Part shown: positions 7,897-17,240 of the stretch, in pieces
How the letters are laid out: each line of letters begins with the position of its first letter
How positions within the stretch are numbered: position 1 is the stretch's first letter
DNA from: Ruegeria atlantica
Lineage (GTDB): Bacteria > Pseudomonadota > Alphaproteobacteria > Rhodobacterales > Rhodobacteraceae
Assembly: GCF_013032505.1 (NCBI RefSeq)
Contig: NZ_WQCG01000004.1
Coordinates: 186,001-250,000 of the forward strand
Length of the DNA stretch: 64,000 nt
Direction: 5' to 3'
Translations under genes and position numbers: made by a program
Notes under the pieces: model-generated
Database searches by the model: none
What the model was told of the DNA's origin: nothing
Seen by the model: only the letters and a program-made list of their open reading frames with translations

Positions 7897-9236
7897 CGGG
7901 CACGCTTGATCAGGTCACGGATTTTGCGCTGAACCTTTCGGCGCAGGAGATGCCTGACAGTGCAAAAGAAGCTGCCGCCCTGATGATGCTGGATACTATG
8001 GGAATCCTGATTGCGTCCGGCCCGATGGAGGCTGGCGTGATCGCCCGCGATACGGCTGCATTGCTCTATGCCAGCACCGATGCGGCCTTCAGTGTCCCGA
8101 TGATGTTTGACGGCCGCACTGTCAGCATGGCAGGCGCAGCATATGCTGCGGCCACACAAACCGACAACTTGGATGGGCATGACGGCTACAACCCAACCAA
8201 GGGACATATCGGTGTTGTTGTTTTGCCCGCGTTGGTTTCACTCGGTGCACATTGCCCCGACTTGTCCGGCCCAGATGCCCTGGCTGCAGTCATCACGGCA
8301 TATGAAATTGCGGGACGTGCCGGTTTGTCACTGCACGCGTCGGTCAGCGATTATCACACTTCGGGTGCCTGGAATGCCCTTGGTGTGGTTGCCATGGCCT
8401 CGCGCATGCGTGGTCACTCGCCCAATCAGTTTCGACAGGCACTGGGAGTAGCAGAGTATCACGGACCCCGAAGCCAAATGATGCGTGAGATTGCGAATCC
8501 GACGATGCTGCACGACGGATCGGGCTGGGGCGCAATGGTCGGCATATCCTCGGCGATCCTGGCCGAGCGGGGTTTCACCGGTGCCCCAGCAATCACGATT
8601 GAGGATGCCAGTGTCGCACCGTTCTGGGCTGATCTGGGTCAGTTCTGGCAGGTCGAACATCAGTACGTGAAACCCTATCCGATATGTCGCTGGGCACATG
8701 CGGCTATTGACGGTGTTCGGGCATTGATGATGGAAAACGATCTGACTCATGACCATATCCAATCCGTTCATATCAAGAGTTTTCACGAAGCGGTCTGCCT
8801 GTATGGCGGGATGCCTGATACCACGTCTCAGGCCCAGTATTCGTTGGCCTTTGCTGTGGCCGTTCAGGCGATCCATGGACGGATCGGCGTTGAACATATC
8901 TCGGGCGCGGGCCTGTCTGACCCGAACGTGGCAGAGTTGGTGCCACGTATTCATGTTCGGGAAGATCGGCGTCACAGCGCGCGGTTCCCACAGGGGCGCT
9001 GTGCCGATGTCACCTTGAAATCGACGGACGGGCGGGTGTTCGAATCTGGTGACATTCATGCGCGCGGAGGGCCGGAGGCGCCGCTCAGCAGGGACGAAGT
9101 GATCGCCAAGTACACCGAATTTGCCACGCCCGTCATCGGTTCGGATCGCGCGGGCGCGATCTGCGGGGCCATATTGGGTTTGGTGGAGCCCGCTTCCAGA
9201 CTGTCAGACCTGATGCCTTTGGTTTTTGATCCGTGA
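7893..9236 (+). CDS. MmgE/PrpD family protein
   Basis: A 447-residue member of the MmgE/PrpD family, which includes 2-methylcitrate dehydratase, cis-aconitate decarboxylase and iminodisuccinate epimerase. The family pattern is seen in the N-terminal helical domain: DTMGILIASG, then AAYAAATQTDNLDGHDGY near residue 85 where the active-site Asp-His pair sits, then KGHIG. The C-terminal half carries KPYPICRWAH. It starts inside the stop of the flavoenzyme gene, so the two are translated together. This is not the usual prp operon partner, so methylcitrate dehydration is unlikely and the true substrate is unknown. No prpB or prpC is present in the window. Confidence 0.85.
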   Translation: MTGTLDQVTDFALNLSAQEMPDSAKEAAALMMLDTMGILIASGPMEAGVIARDTAALLYASTDAAFSVPMMFDGRTVSMAGAAYAAATQTDNLDGHDGYNPTKGHIGVVVLPALVSLGAHCPDLSGPDALAAVITAYEIAGRAGLSLHASVSDYHTSGAWNALGVVAMASRMRGHSPNQFRQALGVAEYHGPRSQMMREIANPTMLHDGSGWGAMVGISSAILAERGFTGAPAITIEDASVAPFWADLGQFWQVEHQYVKPYPICRWAHAAIDGVRALMMENDLTHDHIQSVHIKSFHEAVCLYGGMPDTTSQAQYSLAFAVAVQAIHGRIGVEHISGAGLSDPNVAELVPRIHVREDRRHSARFPQGRCADVTLKSTDGRVFESGDIHARGGPEAPLSRDEVIAKYTEFATPVIGSDRAGAICGAILGLVEPASRLSDLMPLVFDP

Positions 9237-9297
9237 ACGTTGATGGATCCCGGGTGAATGACAAACCAAGGAAACCAAGCACCGCGGACATAATTGG

Positions 9298-11436
9298 TTA
9301 ATGGCCCACTCCTGAAAGCAAATCCAAAATGAGCTGGCGCATATTGGCGCTGTCATCCAATAAGCCTTTCGCATCAGCCAATGGCTTGTCCGGTACTCGG
9401 ACTGGCGGCACAGACAAAAGCTGGGTTGTTTGCTGAACCGCAAGGAACTTGGTGTCGCGGTCGGGCACGACCGTTTTCGCGTGATCGGCCAACCAAAAGT
9501 ACCTATCAGCTTTTTCATCCTCGCCCAAAGCAAGCAAAGCTTCACCGGCTGCTACGTAGTCACCAGTCATCTGCAACGCCTGGCCCCGCAAAAGCCGGGC
9601 TGCATCCGATGGATCGTCGGCCAGCTCTAACATTGCTTGATGTGGTCGGCGTTGCAGTAGTGCGGCGTTCGCCCGTATTCGCGCCCTTTCAGCACCCCGC
9701 GCTCTATCTTGCGGCCGATTGGCCAACTCCAGCGCCGCGTCAGCAAAGCCAAGAGTGACCAATCGTTCGGCCACCGCCAAGCTCGTGTTTGTAAAAAGCG
9801 CATGTTTCTGCTCGGGTGTCAGGGTCACCACCCGCCTTAGGAATGTCACGTCGTCGGCGCGTTCGGTCAGGATCTGAGCGACGCGGTTTAGTGTTTCGGT
9901 GGCTTGGACATTTGCATTCTGAGCGCTCAGCAGATCCATCGCTTTGTCGAATTCATGACCTAAACTCAAAGCGACAATCTGTGTTTGTAACATGCGTGGC
10001 CCGATTTCAGATCGGCGAAACTCCACGACGTAGGATGCAGCAAGATCCAGCTCTTGTGGTGATACGGCCCCGCGTTCCGACCATCGTTTGTCGACCAATC
10101 TTGCAAGCGCCAATGGTGCCTCCAACTCTGCGCCCGGGGCGGCGATGACTTCGTTCAACAGGGCTTCTGATTTGTAACTGTCGCCTTCTGCAGCCGCCAC
10201 CTTGGCCTTGGCCTGGGATGTATCAGCGCTGTTCTCACTCTCCACCCGGTCGACCGCGCGCAACACGCGCCTCGCCGGTTCCAGTTTTCCGGCGTCCGTC
10301 AAAATTTCTGCCAATGTCGGCCCGAGGTGACGACGCAAATGGTCTGGTAAACGCACAAATGACCGTTCGATCGATTGCAACTGGGCCTCTTCCTGCAACT
10401 CACCTTCGATCAAAAGCGCCCAGAGCGCCGCATCGGTTTCGCATCGCTGAAGACCGGTAAAAGGATTCGGCTGCGATGGCTGAGCGCCATCCAGATACCG
10501 GGCTATGGCAGCGACTTGATCCGCGTCCGGCGAAGGATGTGCAAACAATTCCAGTGCCTGCAGGGCCTCTGCACCGAACCCGGATTGGGTATATAGCTTT
10601 GCCAGTTTCAGCGCCGTTTCTTCATCGACCTGATCGAATTCCTCAAACAAGGCCGCTCGCAGCAAAGCCACCTGTTCCGGAAAAGGGGCCGCCCCAGACC
10701 AACCGTCGAACCCAAGCTCTTCGCTTGTGATACAGGGTGGGCGATGTTCAAGTTGCGGCAAGGACGGCCCTAAAAGTTCGTTTAGCCCGTCCAGAACAGA
10801 TGTTACATGAACATTTGCATTAATGTCTGTGGGGATCGATAGACCCCCCCTGGGGACCGACACCCGAGGCCCGACTGGCGCAAGCCTTAAATCCACAACT
10901 TCCCGGTCAGAGCCGCGCAGCAGCAGAGTTGAAAGCTGTTTTTCAAAGCGCTCTGCGTTGAGGTCAAGTAATGGTAAATCCAGGTTCTGCAGATTTTGCG
11001 CAATCGACGGATTTCTTTTTTTCAGTGTCGTGGGCAAAACCGGCGGTGTTACGTTGGCGTTGATGGGGGCAAATGCCGAGTCGGGTGCAATATCCACTAC
11101 GATCATTGTGCCCTTATACAAAAAGGCCGAAGCGGCACAGTCGCAACCAAATTGCATATCAAGCGCTCCGCCCGGCTCTGACTGAGAGATAGCGGCCAAG
11201 CGGTTTTGAGTAAGGCGCCGGAACACAGTCGTTGTGTCGAAGTTCACCTTTTCCAGTTCGACATTCAGACGCGCACCATTTTTCTTTTGCGTCAGCTCCC
11301 ACTTAGTGCCCGGCGGAATCTGTGCGACTAGCCGCGTATACCCATCATGCTCGCCCGTACGAACCTGCACATCCTGTGCCTGAACTTGCGCTGCCGCTGT
11401 GGCTAAAACGAAAGAAAGGGCAACTTTCCGGATCAT
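9298..11436 (-). CDS. Large secreted helical-repeat protein of the flagellar cluster (MotC-like candidate)
   Basis: A 712-residue protein with a clear Sec signal peptide (MIRKVALSFVLATAAAQVQAQ, cleavage about 21). After an N-terminal beta-rich part (25-110) and a Pro/Asn linker, residues about 230-700 are a run of helical-hairpin, TPR-like repeats (for example EEFDQVDEETALKLAKLY and LVTLGFADAALELANR). Its start overlaps the motA stop (ATGA), so it is translated with motA. A MotE-like gene lies just upstream in the same operon. In rhizobia MotE is the chaperone of MotC, a periplasmic motility protein. A MotC-like role is therefore an inference from location, export signal and repeats, not from a sequence match I can verify. 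Confidence 0.7.
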   Translation of the reverse strand: MIRKVALSFVLATAAAQVQAQDVQVRTGEHDGYTRLVAQIPPGTKWELTQKKNGARLNVELEKVNFDTTTVFRRLTQNRLAAISQSEPGGALDMQFGCDCAASAFLYKGTMIVVDIAPDSAFAPINANVTPPVLPTTLKKRNPSIAQNLQNLDLPLLDLNAERFEKQLSTLLLRGSDREVVDLRLAPVGPRVSVPRGGLSIPTDINANVHVTSVLDGLNELLGPSLPQLEHRPPCITSEELGFDGWSGAAPFPEQVALLRAALFEEFDQVDEETALKLAKLYTQSGFGAEALQALELFAHPSPDADQVAAIARYLDGAQPSQPNPFTGLQRCETDAALWALLIEGELQEEAQLQSIERSFVRLPDHLRRHLGPTLAEILTDAGKLEPARRVLRAVDRVESENSADTSQAKAKVAAAEGDSYKSEALLNEVIAAPGAELEAPLALARLVDKRWSERGAVSPQELDLAASYVVEFRRSEIGPRMLQTQIVALSLGHEFDKAMDLLSAQNANVQATETLNRVAQILTERADDVTFLRRVVTLTPEQKHALFTNTSLAVAERLVTLGFADAALELANRPQDRARGAERARIRANAALLQRRPHQAMLELADDPSDAARLLRGQALQMTGDYVAAGEALLALGEDEKADRYFWLADHAKTVVPDRDTKFLAVQQTTQLLSVPPVRVPDKPLADAKGLLDDSANMRQLILDLLSGVGH

Positions 11437-12302
11437 GCCGCTGCCTGTTTGAGTTCTTTCAGCGCATCTTCCAGTTCCGAGAACCCCGGTCGGTTATGCG
11501 TTGGCGTGTTCTGGCGACCGACTTCGATGCACATAGCCGCATTGTGGTTGTGCAGGTTGGCGACCAAAACCTCTTTGATCAGTTGATAGAAATGGTTGTC
11601 TTCTTCGACCACCGCTTTCAGTTTGCCGGCGAACGGCCCAACCAGGCCATAGGCCAGAAACACACCCAGAAACGTCCCGACCAATGCACCGCCGATCAGT
11701 TTGCCCAGCACTTCAGGAGGTTGGTCGATGGATCCCATCGTCTTGATAACGCCCAAAACAGCAGCCACGATTCCAAGCGCAGGTAAGCCATCGGCGACAG
11801 TTTGCAGCGCGTGGCTGGAATGCATGGCGTGGTGAAAGTTCGCGTCCATTCGTTTTTCAAGAACCTCCTCGACCTGATGAGGATCGTCGTAGTTCATCGA
11901 CGCGGATCGCATCGTGTCGCAGATCAGATCGACCGCTTCCTTGTCCGCCCGAATCTTTGGATAGGCCGAGAACAGGGTCGAGTTTTCGGGGTCTTCGATA
12001 TGCTGTTCCACTTCGACAGGGTTGGCTTTCGCGATCCGGATCAGAGAAAACAAAAGGCACAACAGGTCGCGATAGTCTTCCGGTTTCCACTTGGGACCTT
12101 TGAACACTTTGCCCATGTCCTTGATCGTATGTTTGACGGCACTCATGTCGTTGCTGATCATAAACGCGCCAACGGCGGCGCCCCCGATCATCATCATCTC
12201 GAACGGGAGCGATTTCAAAATGATCGTCATCTTGCCGCCAGCGGCTAGATAACCGCCGAACACCATGGCGAAAATGACGACGATTCCAATGATTCCGATC
12301 AT
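11433..12302 (-). CDS. motA: Flagellar motor stator protein MotA
   Basis: A 289-residue stator subunit that forms the proton-conducting motor unit with MotB in the inner membrane. It has four hydrophobic helices (about 2-22, 33-50, 170-190 and 203-226), a large cytoplasmic loop between helices 2 and 3, and the functional prolines in DGLPALG and YGLVGPF that correspond to the conserved channel prolines of MotA. The length matches the family. No motB lies in this window. It follows the MotE-like gene after 46 bases, and its last bases overlap the start of the large secreted protein. Confidence 0.95.
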   Translation of the reverse strand: MIGIIGIVVIFAMVFGGYLAAGGKMTIILKSLPFEMMMIGGAAVGAFMISNDMSAVKHTIKDMGKVFKGPKWKPEDYRDLLCLLFSLIRIAKANPVEVEQHIEDPENSTLFSAYPKIRADKEAVDLICDTMRSASMNYDDPHQVEEVLEKRMDANFHHAMHSSHALQTVADGLPALGIVAAVLGVIKTMGSIDQPPEVLGKLIGGALVGTFLGVFLAYGLVGPFAGKLKAVVEEDNHFYQLIKEVLVANLHNHNAAMCIEVGRQNTPTHNRPGFSELEDALKELKQAAA

Positions 12303-12348
12303 GTCCGGTCTCCTGCAATGTCACGTGCGGGGGTGAAATACATGGCTG

Positions 12349-12920
12349 TCATTCCTGTGGGGCGGCAGCATTGCGACCAGCCATTATCACGCTGATCGTG
12401 TATGCTGCTTCGGGGCTGAGACCGGCCAGAATACCAGCAGCAGAATCAGGCGGCATTCGCGACAAAAAACCCGCCGCAAAACCGGGATCCATGGTTTCAA
12501 ATAGGGCGGTCGCGTCCTTGGGCTTCATGCTTTGGTACACATCTGTCAGGCGCGTAAGATCGGTCTCGGCGGCCTTTTCGGCGAAGGCTAGCGTTTGTCG
12601 CAGCGACTCTTCAGCCTCCTGTAATGCAGCCAATCTGGTCTCAATCGCCTGATCCGCGATATCCAGCGCCTTTTCCTTGTCTGCTAAAGCAGCCTCTCTT
12701 TTTTTGAGCGCGTCTTCACGGCGAAGCAATTCAGTCAACAACTCTCGCGCACCGGGCTGGTTGGTTTGGCTAGTTCCTGTGGGCATTGGGGAGGAGTCGG
12801 ATCCCTTGGCCAGCGCGGGTCCGGCCTCGAACCCTATTCTGATCGCGGCGGAACTAATCATAAGCATCGCAATCACCGCGAGAACGCCGCCTTTGGGACG
12901 ATTATCTGCTCGTTTTCGCC

Positions 12921-12924
<4 letters not shown>
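12349..12924 (-). CDS. motE: MotE-like flagellar chaperone (MgtE_N-fold)
   Basis: A 191-residue protein with an N-terminal hydrophobic segment (about 13-32), a coiled coil (about 60-120, LLRREDALKKREAALADKEKALD) and a C-terminal MgtE_N/FliG-like helical domain (about 128-185, VYQSMKPKDATALFETMDPGFAAGFLSRM). This order is that of the MotE family, which in Sinorhizobium acts as the periplasmic chaperone of MotC. It overlaps the upstream coiled-coil gene by 4 bases and precedes motA. The assignment depends on domain order and operon context. Confidence 0.75.
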
Positions 12925-13412
<488 letters not shown>

Positions 13413-13421
13413 CCTCGCCTC

Positions 13422-13919
13422 CTAGTTCAGTACGAATTCTATGACGAGAACATCGCGAACGCGGCCTTCGCCGACGACTATTTCGATACGCCGCAACAGG
13501 TGTCCGCGGATGCGTATAAGTGCGAGGGAATCTTCAAGATCCGATACCTCGACCGCGCGCAGATATCCGTTCAGAACATCCATGATCCGGGGTTTCATCT
13601 TTTCCACATCCGCCATGTACGGCGCGTTCACCTCAAGCTGGGCATGAAACTTCAGGTGCCGCGAATCGGAGGTGTTTACCGAAACGACGACCGGCGCGAG
13701 GTCAACGAAACCGACCTTGGGCAAGGCCTTGGCGGGCTTGTTCTCTTCGGCTTCTTCGGCTTTTTCCGCCGCAGGTTCCCCGCCAATAGGCAATAGTCCC
13801 GATGTTGTCAGGACATAGCCGCCCACAGCGCCGACCACCGCCAGAATCGCGCCAATAATCATTCCCTTTTTCCCAGACTTTTCCGGGACTTCGGCCTGTT
13901 CTGCAGTCGCGTCGGTCAT
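13422..13919 (-). CDS. fliL: Flagellar basal-body-associated protein FliL
   Basis: A 165-residue FliL with a short cytoplasmic N terminus, one membrane helix (about 19-37, GMIIGAILAVVGAVGGYVL), an acidic linker and a conserved periplasmic domain (about 68-165). FliL surrounds or stabilises MotA/MotB stators at the basal body. It is the first gene of the leftward operon and shares a 113-119-base intergenic region with the divergent fliF. Confidence 0.93.
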   Translation of the reverse strand: MTDATAEQAEVPEKSGKKGMIIGAILAVVGAVGGYVLTTSGLLPIGGEPAAEKAEEAEENKPAKALPKVGFVDLAPVVVSVNTSDSRHLKFHAQLEVNAPYMADVEKMKPRIMDVLNGYLRAVEVSDLEDSLALIRIRGHLLRRIEIVVGEGRVRDVLVIEFVLN

Positions 13920-13965
13920 GACGTCCTCATTTCTTCAATCTGCAGTCGTCATAACCCGACAGGGA

Positions 13966-13980
13966 CTAACCGATTGTTAA
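13966..13980. promoter_or_regulatory. CtrA-like box between fliL and fliF
   Basis: CTAA, seven bases, TTAA (the other strand reads TTAA-N7-TTAG) matches the alphaproteobacterial CtrA consensus TTAA-N7-TTAA at 7 of 8 positions. It lies 47 bases before the leftward fliL start and about 59 before the likely fliF start. CtrA activates motility genes in Rhodobacterales, which fits. Confidence 0.55.
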
Positions 13981-14038
13981 GGGCAATCGTCCAAACAAGG
14001 GATGCGTCGCACAGAATGTCGGCGAGTCGGAGGTGATC

Positions 14039-15628
14039 GTGCAGCAGATCGGAACTGTCTGGACAAGTTTGGACAGGCGTAAACAAATCATCGTCGCTGG
14101 TGCAGCCGTACTGGTATTTTTGGGCATCCTTGCGATGTCGCGCCTGGTGACGACGCCGTCGATGACCTTGCTTTATGCTGGGCTGGAAAGCGGCGCTGCG
14201 GGGGATATCGTTCGCTCGCTGGATCAGCGCGGTGTGCAGTATGAGATTCGCGGCGGCTCGATCTATGTGCCGGGGTCACAACGGGATGAGTTGCGCTTGA
14301 CGCTAGCCAGCGAGGGCCTGCCTGCAACCGGAAATCGCGGGTATGAGTTACTGGATTCGCTCAGCGGGTTTGGCACAACTTCGCAGATGTTCGACGCCGC
14401 CTATTGGCGCGCTAAAGAAGGAGAGCTGGCCAGAACCATCGTCGGCAGCCCCTATATCAGTCAGGCGCGTGTGCATATTGCCAACGGATCATCCAATCCG
14501 TTTCAGCGCAGTATTGCGCCGACAGCGTCGGTTTACCTGGTCGCGTCGGGTACGGACATCACGTCCGATCAGGCAAAGGCGATTCGGTTTCTGGTATCGT
14601 CTGCAGTCAGCGGATTGGCTCCGGAAAATGTTGCGGTCATCGATTCGAATGGCGCAGTCATCGGCGCGCAGGACAGCCCGGTGGCTGCGGATACAGCGGA
14701 CGACAAGTCGCACCAACTGCGTGAGCGGGTTCTGCGTCTGGTCGAGGCTCGTGTCGGCGCGGGGAATGCTGTGGTCGAGGTGAGTGTGGATACAGTCACC
14801 AAGACGGAGTCAATCCGCGAACGGCGTTTTGATCCCAATGGCCGCGTGGCCATCAGCACCGATGTCGAAGAGCGTTCGGATAGCGCTCGCAACCAGTCCG
14901 GAGATGTGACGGTTGCATCGAACCTGCCGGACGGTGATGGCGCAGGCGGGGACGAATCCAATTCGAACGCGACCCAGACGCGAGAGAGGGTCAACTACGA
15001 GGTTTCCGAGACAGAGCTTGAGGTACACAATGGTCCCGGTGCGATCAAACGGCTGACAGTTGCGGTTTTGGTAAACGGTACGCAAACCAAGGACGCAGAC
15101 GGAATTGAAACGTTCACGCCGATGCCGCAGACCGAACTGGATGCGTTGCAAGAGCTGGTGGCATCGGCGGTAGGCTACGATGCCGAACGTGGAGATGTGA
15201 TTACATTGAAATCGTTGGATCTTCCGGTGGTGGAGCCGCAGGGCAGTCTTGCAACCGCCTCGCTGTGGCAGAAAGTTCATATTGACGCGATGTCGCTGAT
15301 TCAAATGGCGGTGCTGGCGCTGGTTTTGCTGGTGCTTGGCGTGTTTGTCATCCGCCCCATTTTGACGCAGCCGGCAACCGCACCTGCGCTGTTGCCTTCG
15401 GATGCGGATCAGGATCCTGGCTCTTACCTGAACGGCGAAATTTCGACTGAAGAGGATGGACTGTTCACCACGTTGCCGGGGCAAGTGCCCACCAGGAACG
15501 TTCCGGCGCTGGCAACGGCTGACGGGGCGGATCCGGTGGATCGGCTCAGAGCGATGATAGGCGACAAGCAGGAAGAGACCGTCGAAATCCTGCGTAGTTG
15601 GCTGGAAGAAGGTGAGGAACGTGTGTGA
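14039..15628 (+). CDS. fliF: Flagellar M-ring protein FliF
   Basis: The MS-ring subunit, the base of the flagellum in the inner membrane, about 529 residues. An N-terminal membrane helix (about 18-37) is followed by the YscJ/FliF ring-building domain with the conserved LYAGLE and ARVHIA segments, a long periplasmic part, a second membrane helix (about 421-440) and a C-terminal tail (VDRLRAMIGDKQEETVEILRSW) of the kind that binds FliG. The GTG at 14039 is preferred because GGAGG (14029-14033) lies 5 bases before it; an in-frame GTG at 14033 would overlap that site. fliG does not follow directly. Confidence 0.94.
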   Translation: MQQIGTVWTSLDRRKQIIVAGAAVLVFLGILAMSRLVTTPSMTLLYAGLESGAAGDIVRSLDQRGVQYEIRGGSIYVPGSQRDELRLTLASEGLPATGNRGYELLDSLSGFGTTSQMFDAAYWRAKEGELARTIVGSPYISQARVHIANGSSNPFQRSIAPTASVYLVASGTDITSDQAKAIRFLVSSAVSGLAPENVAVIDSNGAVIGAQDSPVAADTADDKSHQLRERVLRLVEARVGAGNAVVEVSVDTVTKTESIRERRFDPNGRVAISTDVEERSDSARNQSGDVTVASNLPDGDGAGGDESNSNATQTRERVNYEVSETELEVHNGPGAIKRLTVAVLVNGTQTKDADGIETFTPMPQTELDALQELVASAVGYDAERGDVITLKSLDLPVVEPQGSLATASLWQKVHIDAMSLIQMAVLALVLLVLGVFVIRPILTQPATAPALLPSDADQDPGSYLNGEISTEEDGLFTTLPGQVPTRNVPALATADGADPVDRLRAMIGDKQEETVEILRSWLEEGEERV

Positions 15629-16224
15629 TGTCGATAGCCCATCTTCTTGAAGACTTCACATTACAGGCAAGTGGCGGGCAGTTGCACGTCCTGGATGAGG
15701 GCGCGTTGGAAGAGCAGAGACTGGCCTCGTTCGAGCAAGGCTATAGCGCGGGTTGGGAAGACGCGATCCACGCGCAAGAGCAAAGCCGGGGGCAGGTCTC
15801 GGCCGAATTGGCCAAATCGTTGGAAGACATGTCCTTTACTTATCATGAGGCCATCACCCGGATGGCCTTGTCGCTGGAGCCGATGTTTCAGAGCCTAACA
15901 AAGGTGGTATTGCCTGAAATGCTGGACCGCGGCTTTGCTTTTAGTCTTATTGAACAGCTTGTCGATATGGCGCGTGCGCAGATCGGGCAACCCATGCAGA
16001 TATTCGTGCCCGTTGGCAGTGCGCCCGAGGTGGAGGGCCTGATCCCCGCCGAACTGTCCTCGCCAGCGGAGGTGATCGAAGACCCGTCGCTGGAGGCGGG
16101 TAAAGCCCGGCTCAAGGTCGGGATATCCCAACGTGAAGTGGATTGCAGCGGATTGCTTGCTGCGGTCGATCAAGCCTTTCAGGCGTATTTGTTTCAGGCA
16201 AAAGAGGCAGTGACCAATGAGTGA
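15628..16224 (+). CDS. fliH: FliH-like flagellar assembly protein
   Basis: A 198-residue, mostly helical cytosolic protein. Position between fliF and fliN and its layout (GYSAGWEDA motif near residue 40, coiled helix about 45-100, C-terminal domain ending FQAYLFQAK) fit FliH, which binds the export ATPase FliI and FliN. Sequence conservation in this family is low, so the name leans on the operon. The start codon overlaps the fliF stop (TGATG), and its end overlaps fliN by 8 bases. Confidence 0.75.
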   Translation: MSIAHLLEDFTLQASGGQLHVLDEGALEEQRLASFEQGYSAGWEDAIHAQEQSRGQVSAELAKSLEDMSFTYHEAITRMALSLEPMFQSLTKVVLPEMLDRGFAFSLIEQLVDMARAQIGQPMQIFVPVGSAPEVEGLIPAELSSPAEVIEDPSLEAGKARLKVGISQREVDCSGLLAAVDQAFQAYLFQAKEAVTNE

Positions 16225-16504
16225 TCCGCAAACTCCGAATTCCGAAAAGCCCAATCCATTCGAAGCCATTCCAATTGAAGTCATCGTGTCGGTTGGCCGG
16301 GCGCGTCCTCTGATCCGAGACCTTTTGAGCATGGGGGAAAACGCTGTGTTGATGCTGGACAAACGTATTGAGGATCCGGTTGACTTGTATGTCGGTGACC
16401 AGCTTGTTGCGCGCGGATTGCTGGAAGAAGTGGACGGAGAGCAAGCGGGTCAGTTGGCCGTGCGACTGACTGAAATCGCGGACCTTCAAAACGGGATCGG
16501 CTGA
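16217..16504 (+). CDS. fliN: Flagellar motor switch protein FliN
   Basis: A 95-residue SpoA-domain protein that forms the lower C-ring together with FliM and FliG. After a short polar N terminus, the SpoA core is seen at about 17-85 (IPIEVIVSVGRAR, then a VDLYVGDQLVARG strand pair). It overlaps fliH at its start and fliP by one base at its end, so the four genes form one translational chain. Confidence 0.9.
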   Translation: MSDPQTPNSEKPNPFEAIPIEVIVSVGRARPLIRDLLSMGENAVLMLDKRIEDPVDLYVGDQLVARGLLEEVDGEQAGQLAVRLTEIADLQNGIG

Positions 16505-17235
16505 TGCGCCGTATTATGATGCTGGCGGTTGCGCTTGCAGTGCTGACCCCGTCTGTAACCACGGCGCAGGACTTATCTGTTTCGTTGGGCGAGGGCGGTT
16601 CGATATCTGCACGCACGATTCAGTTGATCCTTTTGATCACAGTGCTTAGCCTGGCTCCGGGACTGGCGATCATGATCACATGTTTTCCGTTCCTGATCAC
16701 CGTTTTGGCGATCTTGCGTCAGGGTATCGGGTTGCAGCAATCTCCTCCCAATATGCTGATCGTCAGTTTGGCGCTGTTTTTGACCTATTTCATCATGGAA
16801 CCGGTCTTTTCCGAGGCCTGGACAACAGGAATCCAGCCGTTGGTCGACGAAACGATGGAAGTTGAGCCTGCATTAGAGCGTGCCTTGCAGCCATTCCGCA
16901 ATTTCATGGCTGCACGGCTGGATCCCGATACATTTCAAGCGATGGCCGCCTTGCGCCCCGACGGTGACCCCACAATCTTGTCGCCCGAAGCGCCGCTGTC
17001 CATCCTGATGCCGTCCTTCATGTTGTCTGAAATCGCGCGCGCTTTTCAGATCGGGTTTCTGGTCTTTCTACCGTTTCTGATCATCGACCTTGTGGTTGCG
17101 GCGGTGCTGATGTCGATGGGGATGATGATGGTACCACCCGCCACGGTTTCGTTGCCATTCAAGTTGGCGTTCTTTGTCATCGCCGACGGATGGTCGCTTA
17201 TCGCAGGCGCGCTGGTGCGCAGCTATGTGACCTAG
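16504..17235 (+). CDS. fliP: Flagellar type III export protein FliP
   Basis: A 243-residue inner-membrane component of the flagellar export gate (FliP5FliQ4FliR1). It has a cleavable signal peptide (about 1-21), a first helix pair with TCFPFLITVLAILRQ, the family motif SPPNMLIVSLALFLTYF, and C-terminal helices with LSEIARAFQIGFLVFLPFLIIDLVVA and GMMMVPPATVSLPFK. The last two segments are classic FliP signatures. It ends 5 bases before the convergent histidine-kinase gene; no fliQ or fliR follows. Confidence 0.96.
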   Translation: MRRIMMLAVALAVLTPSVTTAQDLSVSLGEGGSISARTIQLILLITVLSLAPGLAIMITCFPFLITVLAILRQGIGLQQSPPNMLIVSLALFLTYFIMEPVFSEAWTTGIQPLVDETMEVEPALERALQPFRNFMAARLDPDTFQAMAALRPDGDPTILSPEAPLSILMPSFMLSEIARAFQIGFLVFLPFLIIDLVVAAVLMSMGMMMVPPATVSLPFKLAFFVIADGWSLIAGALVRSYVT

Positions 17236-17240
17236 CATTC

